The position numbers and the translations under genes were made by a program. A DNA stretch of 64,000 bases. Origin: Ferruginibacter sp. GTDB lineage: Bacteria; Bacteroidota; Bacteroidia; Chitinophagales; Chitinophagaceae. Positions 17,133 through 25,230 of this stretch are shown here, piece after piece. Within the stretch, counting starts at the first letter, position 1. The number at the start of each line of letters is the position of its first letter. The stretch is taken from contig NZ_JAQBNR010000062.1 of the NCBI RefSeq assembly GCF_028288465.1, positions 1 through 64,000 on the forward strand. The letters run 5' to 3'. The notes under the pieces were generated by a model. It searched no databases. It saw only the letters and a list, made by a program, of their open reading frames with translations, and was not told the DNA's origin.

Positions 17133-18617
17133 ATGAACCGTACGAGTGTTACTTTACTGTTGTTTTTAACAGCTGCTCTACTTATTATTTATTACCCGGT
17201 TTTTACTGCTGAGTTCCTCTATACAGATGAAGCCAACCAGCTTTGGGATGCCGCAACCAGGCTGAATTTTGAAACATCTGTTCCACAGGGAAGATTACTT
17301 ACCTACAAAATTTTTGAATGGGTATTCAGCCACATACACACTGTTCACCAGGTTATTTATGCCCGCCTTTTTTCTTTCTTTGGATGGATACTGTGCTTGC
17401 CGGTTTGGTATTATATTATCAGTACCCTGGTTGTTAAAAACGGTTTACCCAAACAGCTTGTCTTGCTGGCAATGGTTTATCTTATCTGCATGCCACCCTT
17501 TATTATTTACATTGGATGGAGCGCCTGTATGGAAATGTTTATAGCCTGTTTAAGTGCGCTGCTGTCTGGGTTTGTGTTATATCAAGGTATAAGCTACAAT
17601 GGTGAACTGGTAGAAGTATCATCTAAACGGATAGCACTATCCATTATTACAGGTGTAACCGCATTGTTCATTTATCAACATTGTTTTGGCTGCTTTTTTA
17701 TTCCTTTTTTTATTCATTTTATCGCCACAAAAAAAATCAGCAAAACCATTTATATCGGCTTTGCTTTTTCCCTGGTAATCTTTATCGTGTATTACCTGGC
17801 ATTTAAATACACCCTGAATGTGTATGCATTGCCAGCCAGTAGCAGAGGGGCGTTCGCCACTAATCCAGTGAATAAATTGTTGTTTTTTTTCTCAATGCCG
17901 CTGGCAACGGCTTTTCATTTTACGTATATTTTTACAGAAAAAAGTGTTGAGGGACTGATTGTTTACGGAACTGTTTTATTCGGATGGATGGCGGCTACTC
18001 TAATCACGCAGCGCACAAAATCACCGGCAGATAAACTGGTGTATTTATTGGGGCTGATTGTTTTTGCCATGTTCGCCGATCTGCCTTCTCTTATCGTACA
18101 GGAAAATTATTCTTCCAACCGCACTTTGTTTGCCCTGGATATGATTGCATTGTTACTTGTAGCGGAAACAATTTTTTCTCTGATTAAAAAAGAAAACACC
18201 AGTAATATTGTTGCAGGCGGATTTAGCATTTTCTTTTTAATGAATGCCTGGTATAATTACCATAAACAATTTATTGATCCGTTACAGGTGGAATATAGCC
18301 TGCTTAAGAATGTCATTACAAAACAATATCAGCCGGGTATCACCTCCATCTATTTTATTTGCCCCGGCGAAAATACATTCAAAGAAAAATATGGTATTAC
18401 CCCTTCATGGGATGAATTTGGTATTCCTTCCACTGCAAAAATTTGGGCGCCTGAACCTACCATTAAACAATTGATTTTTGAAAAGACCGGCGACCGAAAA
18501 ATTGCAGAAAAAATGGCAGTAAAAAGCTGGCCAAATAAAGTTGCCTTTGAATCTTCCGGAGGCACTCTTCCTCCAGGCGGGTTGTTGATTGACATGGAAG
18601 CAACACTGGCTAAATAA
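17133..18617 (+). CDS. Polytopic membrane protein, possible GT-C glycosyltransferase
   Basis: This 494-residue protein has about ten to twelve membrane segments. After the first (TLLLFLTAALLIIYYPVF) comes an outer loop with LYTDEANQLWDAATRL; an acidic pair at D32-E33 after TM1 is what GT-C enzymes (GT39/GT83-like) use for metal or acceptor binding. The C-terminal ~100 residues form a soluble domain (IYFICPGENTFKEKYGITP). A lipid-linked sugar transferase is plausible, but I cannot place it in a defined family. Downstream is an AraC regulator with a 98-bp gap, so they may or may not be linked. Confidence 0.6.
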   Translation: MNRTSVTLLLFLTAALLIIYYPVFTAEFLYTDEANQLWDAATRLNFETSVPQGRLLTYKIFEWVFSHIHTVHQVIYARLFSFFGWILCLPVWYYIISTLVVKNGLPKQLVLLAMVYLICMPPFIIYIGWSACMEMFIACLSALLSGFVLYQGISYNGELVEVSSKRIALSIITGVTALFIYQHCFGCFFIPFFIHFIATKKISKTIYIGFAFSLVIFIVYYLAFKYTLNVYALPASSRGAFATNPVNKLLFFFSMPLATAFHFTYIFTEKSVEGLIVYGTVLFGWMAATLITQRTKSPADKLVYLLGLIVFAMFADLPSLIVQENYSSNRTLFALDMIALLLVAETIFSLIKKENTSNIVAGGFSIFFLMNAWYNYHKQFIDPLQVEYSLLKNVITKQYQPGITSIYFICPGENTFKEKYGITPSWDEFGIPSTAKIWAPEPTIKQLIFEKTGDRKIAEKMAVKSWPNKVAFESSGGTLPPGGLLIDMEATLAK

Positions 18618-18715
18618 TATGACGCGGGGAAAAGAAGTTCGTCTTATAAGAAACTCGAACTATTTGGATGAATTAAAGCAAAGAGCTATTTTTAGTTACA
18701 GCTAACAATCTAAAA

Positions 18716-19537
18716 ATGATCTATCAATTCTTTCAGCCTGCTCCTTTTTTGAAAGAATACGTGAGGGAATATCTTTTGTTGCATTTTAAATTTGATGGTG
18801 TTTCTATAAATCCTACACGGGCATATACCCCTTGCCCTGAACAATGCCTGACTTTTGATCCCAGGGGCCGCATCACGGCCGTCGACAGGCAGACGGGTAA
18901 AGTACAACGCAGGAGTAATGCGTATTTATCCGGCCAGCAAACGGCCTGCTACGACCTTCATTTCGATCCGGATTACCTGATGCTTAAAGTTGTTTTTCAG
19001 CCAGGAGCATTGTTTAAACTGTTTGGTATTCCGCTGAATAAATTGGAGGGGTATGTAAACGCAGATGATGTGCTGGGTAAAGAGATCAGCCTTGTAAATG
19101 AACAACTGGCAAATACTGATATTTATGAAAAAATGATACAGGTAGTTGACTTGTATTTATTTCATAAAGTGAAAAAATTAAAGCGACAACATCAACCGAT
19201 AGATGAGCTTGCCAGCATGCTTTACTGCCAGCCCAATCAATTTTCGCTTAACTGGTTTGCAACGCAGGCATGTTTAAGTCCAAGGCAGTTTGAAAGAAAA
19301 TTCCTGGAACGTATAGGTGTGCCTGCCAGGTTATACCACCGCATTGCCCGGTTTAACAAGGCTTTTGAATTAAAAGATAAACACCCTGAGTTAGACTGGC
19401 TTGACATTTCAGAAACTTGCGGCTACACCGACTTTCAGCACATGAATAAAGATTTTAAGCAGTTTGCCGGAGTTACTCCTACGACGCTGCTTAAAGCTCA
19501 TGAGCAAGCCACAGAAAAACTATTAAGGTTGGTCTGA
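18716..19537 (+). CDS. AraC family transcriptional regulator (DUF6597-type sensor)
   Basis: This 273-residue protein has an N-terminal cupin-like sensor region (PAPFLKEYVREYLLLHF, YTPCPEQCLTFDPRG, VVFQPGALFKLFGIP) and a C-terminal AraC/XylS DNA-binding domain (~170-265) with FATQACLSPRQFERKFLERI and LDISETCGYTDFQHMNKDFK, followed by FAGVTPTTLL. Both helix-turn-helix units are intact. The N-terminal type is common in Bacteroidota AraC proteins. The effector is unknown. It lies just upstream of the cupin lipoprotein gene and may regulate it. A second regulator of the same design is at 30974-31783. Confidence 0.88.
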   Translation: MIYQFFQPAPFLKEYVREYLLLHFKFDGVSINPTRAYTPCPEQCLTFDPRGRITAVDRQTGKVQRRSNAYLSGQQTACYDLHFDPDYLMLKVVFQPGALFKLFGIPLNKLEGYVNADDVLGKEISLVNEQLANTDIYEKMIQVVDLYLFHKVKKLKRQHQPIDELASMLYCQPNQFSLNWFATQACLSPRQFERKFLERIGVPARLYHRIARFNKAFELKDKHPELDWLDISETCGYTDFQHMNKDFKQFAGVTPTTLLKAHEQATEKLLRLV

Positions 19538-19578
19538 AAATGTCGTTTTCTTACACCTGACAACAGGGGCTATTCATT

Positions 19579-19586
19579 TACATTTG
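19579..19586 (+). promoter_or_regulatory. Bacteroidota -7 box (TACATTTG) before the cupin gene
   Basis: TACATTTG matches the TAnnTTTG consensus and precedes the ATG at 19640 by 53 bases, leaving a normal leader. No clear -33 TTTG is found. Confidence 0.4.
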
Positions 19587-19639
19587 CTTTACCGGTTTCT
19601 GATTAAAACAAACATTCATAAAGTAACCGGCTATTACCT

Positions 19640-20290
19640 ATGCACAATTCAACTACAAGACGCACTGCCATTCAACAGCTGGCGATGGCTATCGCAGGGT
19701 TAAGTTTATTTTCTTTACCTGGCTGCAGTGCCAAACAAAAAGAACAGGAAGAAGTACACAACACAACGAAAAAATTGTCGCCATTTTCCCTGCCTCCAGC
19801 AGCTCCACTGGATCCCGGACCGGGCGGAATAAACATTCGTACGTGGATCCGCAGTTCGCAAACCAACATGCAGTTTTCAAACGTAGAGACTGCCGTTGCC
19901 CCCAAACAAATGGGCCCTGCCCCGCACGTACACAAAGAGCTGGATGAAATAATGTTGGTACTCGAAGGAACTGCCTCGGTTATTGTTGATGGAAAAACTG
20001 ATGAAATAACAGCCGGTGGCTGGCACATGCGGCCAAGGGGATTGGAGCATACTTTCTGGAATGCGGGAGATAAACCGCTGCGCTTTATGGACATGTATTT
20101 TAACCAAAACTTTGAAGATTACCTCGAAGAATTATTTCATAAAATGATTCCTGATATGGTACAAAATAAATTATCTCCTGCCGATCCTGCGATAGCCGGG
20201 AGAATGGATGAACTGAACAAAAAATTTGGAGTAACCATGTTCCCTGAAAAAAGGCAGGCCATTATTGATCAGTATGGTTTAAAGGCTTAA
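19640..20290 (+). CDS. Cupin-domain lipoprotein
   Basis: This 216-residue protein has a Tat-like start (TTRRTAIQQLAMAIAGLSLF) and a lipobox SLPGC with Cys29, so it is probably a lipoprotein exported by Sec or Tat. The cupin fold carries the metal motif HVHKELDEIMLVLEG (H96, H98, E103, G110) and the second motif PRGLEHTFWN (H137). A metal-dependent dioxygenase or isomerase, or a small-molecule binder, is possible; the substrate is unknown. A C-terminal helical segment (~160-210) follows the cupin domain. It directly follows the AraC gene, a common pairing for quinol- or sugar-related stress responses. Confidence 0.8.
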   Translation: MHNSTTRRTAIQQLAMAIAGLSLFSLPGCSAKQKEQEEVHNTTKKLSPFSLPPAAPLDPGPGGINIRTWIRSSQTNMQFSNVETAVAPKQMGPAPHVHKELDEIMLVLEGTASVIVDGKTDEITAGGWHMRPRGLEHTFWNAGDKPLRFMDMYFNQNFEDYLEELFHKMIPDMVQNKLSPADPAIAGRMDELNKKFGVTMFPEKRQAIIDQYGLKA

Positions 20291-20398
20291 TGTACAAAAA
20301 ATAAGCGGGATAAACTCCTGCAGCAAAGCGTTGCGAATCAACAATTGAATTAACTTACCATTATTATTTAATTGTTGAACCACCAACCTTAAACCACT

Positions 20399-21520
20399 TT
20401 GATTTTGAATCGCTGTATTTTTTGCATTGCATTTATCATTACTTCTATTTCTGTCAAACCCGTCAAAGCCCAGGACCTTTTTACGGGCTACGAACAGTTA
20501 TTTACCACCCCACGGCAATACACCATTTACAAAACAAAAGACCCTATAAAAATTGATGGCAAATTAAAAGAAGTATCGTGGAGCAAGGCAGAATGGTCAG
20601 ATGATTTTGTTGATATTGAAGGTAATAAAAAACCCGTTCCTCCATTGAAAACGCGTTTTAAAATGCTTTGGGATACGCAATATGTATACATCGCTGCTGA
20701 GCTGGAAGAGCCCAACACCTGGGCCACACTGAAACACCATGATGACATCGTTTTCAATGACAATGATTTTGAAATTTTCATCGATCCGGATGGCGATATG
20801 CACAACTATTTTGAGATAGAGGTAAATGCGCTCAATACTATCTTCGATTTGTTTTTAACCAAACCCTACCGCAATGGTGGCGTCGCCCTGATCAACTGGG
20901 ATGTACAGCAATTGAAGTCGGCTGTATCCGTGCAAGGTTCTGTTAATAATACCAGGGACATTGATAAAAAATGGTTTGTTGAAATGGCCATTCCATTGCG
21001 TTCCATTGCTACCGGCTTTAAAGAACAGGTGCCTGCAGATGGAAGTTTCTGGCGCATCAATTTTTCAAGGGTTGAATATGAAACTGAAATTGTTCATGGT
21101 AATTATATTAAGAAAGCGGATTCTGTTTCAAAACGTCCGCTGCCAGAACACAACTGGGTTTGGTCGCCGCAGGGACCAATCAACATGCACATGCCCGAAC
21201 GCTGGGGTTACCTGCAGTTCAGCACGCAAAACGCAGGTTCATCAAAAATAAATATGCCGTTGCCTGCGGCCGAAACATACAAAAAATATTTGTGGTTACT
21301 GTTTTATAAACAACAGCAATACCGGCAGCAACATCTCCAATACGCAACCGATTTACCGCTGTTAAATTTTCCTTCAACAATTGAAAGTGCTGGCTTAAAT
21401 TGCCATATCGAACTGGTGGCAACAGGGCTTCAATACATAGCAGTCCTGCAGCCTGCCGGTATTGCGGAACGGTGGCAAATAGACCAGGATGGTAAAATCA
21501 GTAAAGCAAGCAATCCATGA
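20399..21520 (+). CDS. Secreted CBM9-like carbohydrate-binding protein
   Basis: This 373-residue protein starts at a TTG (20399); another TTG at 20405 gives almost the same signal peptide (IFCIAFIITSISVKPVKAQ). The main domain is the family-9 carbohydrate-binding fold seen in Bacteroidota secreted proteins, with KTKDPIKIDGKLKEVSWSKA, ARFKMLWD-like RFKMLWDTQYVYIAAELEEP and DNDFEIFIDPDGDMHNYFEIE. The C-terminal ~100 residues are not typical CBM9. The gene overlaps the following glycoside-hydrolase-like gene (ATGA), so the two products are probably made together and act on the same glycan outside the cell. Confidence 0.8.
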   Translation: MILNRCIFCIAFIITSISVKPVKAQDLFTGYEQLFTTPRQYTIYKTKDPIKIDGKLKEVSWSKAEWSDDFVDIEGNKKPVPPLKTRFKMLWDTQYVYIAAELEEPNTWATLKHHDDIVFNDNDFEIFIDPDGDMHNYFEIEVNALNTIFDLFLTKPYRNGGVALINWDVQQLKSAVSVQGSVNNTRDIDKKWFVEMAIPLRSIATGFKEQVPADGSFWRINFSRVEYETEIVHGNYIKKADSVSKRPLPEHNWVWSPQGPINMHMPERWGYLQFSTQNAGSSKINMPLPAAETYKKYLWLLFYKQQQYRQQHLQYATDLPLLNFPSTIESAGLNCHIELVATGLQYIAVLQPAGIAERWQIDQDGKISKASNP

Positions 21521-22596
21521 TCAGCAAAAGACAATTTTTAAAATCAGCGCTGGTAGCCGGTGTTGCCAGCGCACAGCTCTCCTTAAACGCATCTGCAGGC
21601 GATGGCTATTTAAAAAAGAATAAAAAGAAGTGGAAGCATTGGGTATGGATCAATCCCAATCCAAAAGATACAGATGCAGCCATTGATGCCTTGTATGCAG
21701 CTTATCATGATGCAGGTATCCGCGGTATATTTTTTGAAGCCGACAGTGAAAAACACTACCGGCTGGCAAAGAAAAATAACATCGCAGCTCATCGCTGGAT
21801 GTGGACCATGAACCGTGGTGAAAAGGAATTGCTGGCAGCACATCCCGAATGGTATGCGGTAAACCGCAAGCTGGAATCCTGCGCTGAAAACCCTCCTTAT
21901 GTGAGTTATTACCGCTGGCTTTGCCCATCCAAAGAAGAAGTGTACCAGTATTTGGAAGCTGATGTGAAAAGCATACTCAGCAAAGATTATGTTGATGGTA
22001 TTCACCTGGATTATGTGCGTTATTGCGATGTTATTTTGCCATTGAATTTATGGGATAATTATGGGATTGAACAAACCAAAGAACTGCCTGAATACGATTA
22101 TTGTTACTGTGATGTTTGCCGGGAAAATTTTCGTTTACAAAAAGGCGTTGATCCGTTGTCTGTAATGTATCCCGAACAGAATTTATCCTGGCGCAGGTTC
22201 CGTTACAATAACATAACAAGAATTGTAAACAGGCTTTCAGCTGTGGCGCATGATTTTAAGAAACCCATTACAGCAGCGGTTTTCCCAACACCGGAAGTGG
22301 CTAAAAGAAATGTGCGGCAAGACTGGACGAACTGGAACCTGGATGCTGTTTGCCCGATGATCTATCATGGATTTTATAAAGAAGATATTGGATGGATCGG
22401 TGATGCGGTGGCAGAAGGTGTGAAAGGAATAGGCGGTAAATTTCCCTTGTATGCCGGGTTGTATTTACCCGATTTTAAAAGCAATGATGATATAAAAAAA
22501 GGCATTGAAATTGCGATGCAAAATGGTGCAGCCGGTGTATCCTTGTTTGGACATGTGGATGCGCCCATACTGGAAATATTAAAGTCTGTGTCTTAA
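21517..22596 (+). CDS. Putative glycoside hydrolase-like protein (GHL10/DUF4015-type barrel)
   Basis: This 359-residue protein begins with an export signal (MISKRQFLKSALVAGVASAQ) that has a twin-basic KR start like Tat substrates. The rest looks like a TIM barrel: HWVWINPNPK, AAYHDAGIRGIFFEAD, DGIHLDYVRYCD (Asp in strand 4, likely catalytic region), TAAVFPTPEVAKRNVRQDW and CPMIYHGFY. The sequence VDGIHLDYVRY is shared by putative glycoside hydrolases of the GHL10 group. The YCYCDVCRENF segment is a cysteine-rich insertion. Substrate is unknown. It is co-expressed with the CBM9-like protein through a 4-base overlap of stop and start. Confidence 0.75.
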   Translation: MISKRQFLKSALVAGVASAQLSLNASAGDGYLKKNKKKWKHWVWINPNPKDTDAAIDALYAAYHDAGIRGIFFEADSEKHYRLAKKNNIAAHRWMWTMNRGEKELLAAHPEWYAVNRKLESCAENPPYVSYYRWLCPSKEEVYQYLEADVKSILSKDYVDGIHLDYVRYCDVILPLNLWDNYGIEQTKELPEYDYCYCDVCRENFRLQKGVDPLSVMYPEQNLSWRRFRYNNITRIVNRLSAVAHDFKKPITAAVFPTPEVAKRNVRQDWTNWNLDAVCPMIYHGFYKEDIGWIGDAVAEGVKGIGGKFPLYAGLYLPDFKSNDDIKKGIEIAMQNGAAGVSLFGHVDAPILEILKSVS

Positions 22597-22645
22597 ACAA
22601 TCATTGCTTTTTGCTCCTTATGTAAACTAAAATAAATTGCCTGAA

Positions 22646-23674
22646 ATGACAAACGATACGATTGCCCTGCCAGAAACTGACCCTGCTGATTTGATTGGTT
22701 TAAGAGACAGCGTTTACGCAACAGACCTGTTGATCACTGCGCTTGGCCATCTCGATTTTTTTACAGCCATTGAAAAATACGAACTGGATTTCGAAGGCAT
22801 CTGCAATCACTTTAAAACAGACCGTCGGTGCACCGATGTAATGCTTACTTATTTTGTTGCACTGGGCCTGCTAGCCATCGAAAATGGTCACTATGTAGTT
22901 ACTAAAAAGACGTCCGAGTTTTTGTTATCTACTTCAACATGGAACCTGATCCCCTACTTTTCCAACCTGCTTGAGCGGCCGATTATTGAAAAAATGCTGG
23001 ATGCACTGAAGACCGGAAAGCCACAAAGCTGGGGCGCTAAAAAAGATGAGCTGGACTGGGCGAAAGCCATGGAAAGACCTGATTTTGCAGCGATGTTCAC
23101 AGCGGGTATGGATAGCCGTGCGGCATTAATGGCTCCGGCTATTTCAAAAAAATTCGACTTCAGTAAATACAATACAATGCTTGATATCGGTGGTGCTTCC
23201 GGTGTGTATGTTTGTTCCATCATTGATCATTTCCCCAACCTCACCGGTGGCATTTTAGAAAAATCACCTGTAGATAAAATTGCTGAAATTTCTATCCGAA
23301 ATAAAGAAAAAGAAGCATCTGTAAAAGTCATCGAAGGCGATATGTTTCAGTCCATCCCCGCAGGTTTCGACATCCATTTATTTTCGCATGTACTGCACGA
23401 CTGGACGCTGGAACAAAACCAAATCCTGATCAACAACTCATTCAACAGCCTGAATAAAGGTGGCGTAATCATGATTCATGATGCCCATATTAACCCGGAT
23501 AAATCTGGCCCGCTGTCAACGGCCGAGTATTCTATTCTGCTGATGTTTTCCTGCTGGGGCAAATGTTATTCCATTACAGAACTGGCTCCGCTGCTGGAAG
23601 CTGCCGGTTTTGTAAACATACGAGAAACCCACACCACCGGCAACAGAAGCATCATCACCGGAGAAAAGAAATAA
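22646..23674 (+). CDS. SAM-dependent O-methyltransferase (AdoMet-MT type 2)
   Basis: I use the ATG at 22646; an in-frame TTG nine bases earlier is less likely. The ~342-residue protein has an N-terminal winged-helix dimerisation region (LLITALGHLDFFTAIEK, YFVALGLLAIENGHYVV) and a Rossmann domain with the SAM-binding MLDIGGASGVYVCSII, an acidic loop (VIEGDMF) and SHVLHDW, which in plant-type O-methyltransferases holds the catalytic His. A hydroxyl on a small aromatic or quinone-like compound is the likely acceptor; the substrate cannot be read. It stands alone between the GHL gene and a low-complexity spacer. Confidence 0.82.
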   Translation: MTNDTIALPETDPADLIGLRDSVYATDLLITALGHLDFFTAIEKYELDFEGICNHFKTDRRCTDVMLTYFVALGLLAIENGHYVVTKKTSEFLLSTSTWNLIPYFSNLLERPIIEKMLDALKTGKPQSWGAKKDELDWAKAMERPDFAAMFTAGMDSRAALMAPAISKKFDFSKYNTMLDIGGASGVYVCSIIDHFPNLTGGILEKSPVDKIAEISIRNKEKEASVKVIEGDMFQSIPAGFDIHLFSHVLHDWTLEQNQILINNSFNSLNKGGVIMIHDAHINPDKSGPLSTAEYSILLMFSCWGKCYSITELAPLLEAAGFVNIRETHTTGNRSIITGEKK

Positions 23675-23724
23675 CACGAATACTTCTCTGGGAATGGCGA
23701 AAAAAGGCCAGGCACAGACCATCC

Positions 23725-23880
23725 CCAATTTTTACTTTTTACTTAAGCATTAAGCCTTTTGTCTCCTGCCTTTTGCCTACTGCTTTCTGTCTTTGCCTTC
23801 AGCGTTCAGCCTTAAGCTTTAAACCTTCTGCGTTCACCTACAAAACACCTGCGTTTACCGCCTTTCCACCTGCAATTGCC
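23725..23880. repeat. Pyrimidine-rich degenerate repeat in the spacer
   Basis: The spacer after the methyltransferase holds loosely repeated units such as GCCTTTTG, CTGCCTTTTGCC and CAGCGTTCAGCC, with strong strand asymmetry (mostly C and T on the plus strand). It has no open frame of note. Such degenerate CCTTTTGCC-like tracts are seen between genes in Bacteroidota genomes; their function is unknown. Confidence 0.5.
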
Positions 23881-23912
23881 TAATGCCATTTTCATTAGTA
23901 TTTGCGCTACTA

Positions 23913-23920
23913 TACATTTG
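23913..23920 (+). promoter_or_regulatory. Bacteroidota -7 box (TACATTTG) for the LiaF-like gene
   Basis: TACATTTG matches the consensus and lies 19 bases before the ATG at 23940. This supports 23940 rather than the upstream in-frame ATG at 23883, which would be upstream of the promoter. Confidence 0.45.
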
Positions 23921-23939
23921 TGATATAAAATTAAACACA

Positions 23940-24719
23940 ATGGAAAACAGTAAAGGAACAAGAAACTATGATGGAGGAAGAATCGTAGCAGGATTGATAC
24001 TGGTGGGCGTGGGTGCATTTTTGTTATTACGTAACATGGGCTTCTGGTTGCCCGGTTGGTTATTTTCCTGGCCAATGATTTTAATACTGGTCGGTATTTA
24101 CTCTGGCGTAAAACATAATTTCAGAAACAATGGGTGGATAATTTTAGTCGGTGTAGGCGGTTTTTTTTTGGTAAGCGATTTTATTCCCAGTCTTGGCTTG
24201 CAACCTCTTTTCTGGCCGCTGGTGATAATAGGCGTGGGAATATTATTTATACTAAGGCCCAACAAAAAAAGCTGGGTTGATTTTAATGCCGATATTAATA
24301 TCAATAAACAAACAACCAGCACAACCGACGTATACGGCGTTACTCAATCGCCGGTTGTAGCGGGTTCTATCGACAGCTCAGACTTCCTGAATGTACGTTC
24401 CGTGTTCAGCGGCGTAGTAAAAAATATAGTATCAAAAAATTTCCAGGGTGGCCGTATCTCCTGCGTATTTGGCGGTGCCGAAATTGACCTGAGCCAGGCC
24501 GATATTAACGGAACGGTGATATTAAAACTGGAAGCCGTATTCGGCGGTGTAAAACTGGTAATACCTCCACACTGGTCTGTGCAAAATGACATCGAAGGTG
24601 TCTTTCATGGCATCGATGATAAGAGAAGATTCAATCCGGATGCCACCATCAATCCCGGGAAAATATTGATACTAAAAGGTTCTGCGGTATTCGGTGGCGT
24701 GGAGATTAGAAGCTACTAG
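23940..24719 (+). CDS. LiaF-like membrane protein (DUF5668 plus LiaF C-terminal repeat domain)
   Basis: This ~259-residue protein starts at ATG 23940 after a promoter box. The N-terminal half has four hydrophobic segments (IVAGLILVGVGAFLLL, GWLFSWPMILILVG, GWIILVGVGGFFLVSD, LFWPLVIIGVGILFIL). The C-terminal half is a beta-helix-like LiaF domain with the repeated motif VFGGAEIDLS, AVFGGVKLVIPPHW and AVFGGVEI. In Firmicutes LiaF restrains the LiaRS envelope-stress kinase. Here a LytS-type kinase and LytTR regulator follow within 0.5 kb, so a parallel sensing function is plausible. Its stop is followed by an inverted repeat array. Confidence 0.82.
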   Translation: MENSKGTRNYDGGRIVAGLILVGVGAFLLLRNMGFWLPGWLFSWPMILILVGIYSGVKHNFRNNGWIILVGVGGFFLVSDFIPSLGLQPLFWPLVIIGVGILFILRPNKKSWVDFNADININKQTTSTTDVYGVTQSPVVAGSIDSSDFLNVRSVFSGVVKNIVSKNFQGGRISCVFGGAEIDLSQADINGTVILKLEAVFGGVKLVIPPHWSVQNDIEGVFHGIDDKRRFNPDATINPGKILILKGSAVFGGVEIRSY

Positions 24720-24724
24720 CGAGT

Positions 24725-24842
24725 TGGTGAATGGTGAATAGTGAGTGGTGAATAGGGCCCACAAAAACAAAGTCACCAACGACCATTGACGATTGAGCGC
24801 TCACAACTCACCATTGACTATTGACCATTCACTATTGACCAT
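24725..24842. repeat. Inverted array of GGTGAATAGTGA-type units
   Basis: The left arm (24725-24755) repeats GGTGAATGGTGAATAGTGA-like units; the right arm (24795-24842) repeats their complement in the form CACCATTGACTATTGACC. Together they can fold into a long imperfect hairpin between the LiaF-like gene and the DUF4288 gene. It could act as a terminator or attenuator, or be a degenerate repeat element. Confidence 0.55.
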
Positions 24843-24858
24843 AACAAAACTACAGCTC

Positions 24859-25230
24859 ATGAATTGGTTCCTTGCAAAATTGGTTTTCAGAATTGTTTGC
24901 GGATCGGGTACGCATACCGCACAATTTGAAGAACAGGTCCGCCTGATTTATGCAGATGATGAATTGCATGCGTTTCACAAAGCAAGATTATTGGGAGAAG
25001 GAGATTCTTTAAAGGAGGGAAGTCTCGTGGACGTACAATGGAAATTTATCGATGTATGTGAGCTGCATTTGCTTGGACAGTCCACCGATGGCGCCGAGAT
25101 TTTTTCTACGATAAAAGAAGAAGCAAATGCAGAAGCGTACATTCGCAGCATACAAAAAATAGCTTCGCAATTGTTCCAGCGCAGCCTGCATCAGTTCACT
25201 TGTTTAAACAGCATGTCCATTGGCACGTAA
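24859..25230 (+). CDS. DUF4288 domain protein
   Basis: This ~123-residue protein starts at ATG 24859 (MNWFLAKLVFRIVCG). The in-frame ATG at 24793 lies within the repeat array and is unlikely. The sequence shows the DUF4288 core, with FEEQVRLIYADDELHAFHKA, LLGEGDSLKEGSLVDVQWKF and VDVCELHLL. No enzymatic motif is visible; it is a small alpha/beta protein probably in the cytoplasm. Its last 11 bases overlap the start of the histidine kinase gene, so translation is coupled and a role in that sensory operon is likely. Confidence 0.75.
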   Translation: MNWFLAKLVFRIVCGSGTHTAQFEEQVRLIYADDELHAFHKARLLGEGDSLKEGSLVDVQWKFIDVCELHLLGQSTDGAEIFSTIKEEANAEAYIRSIQKIASQLFQRSLHQFTCLNSMSIGT

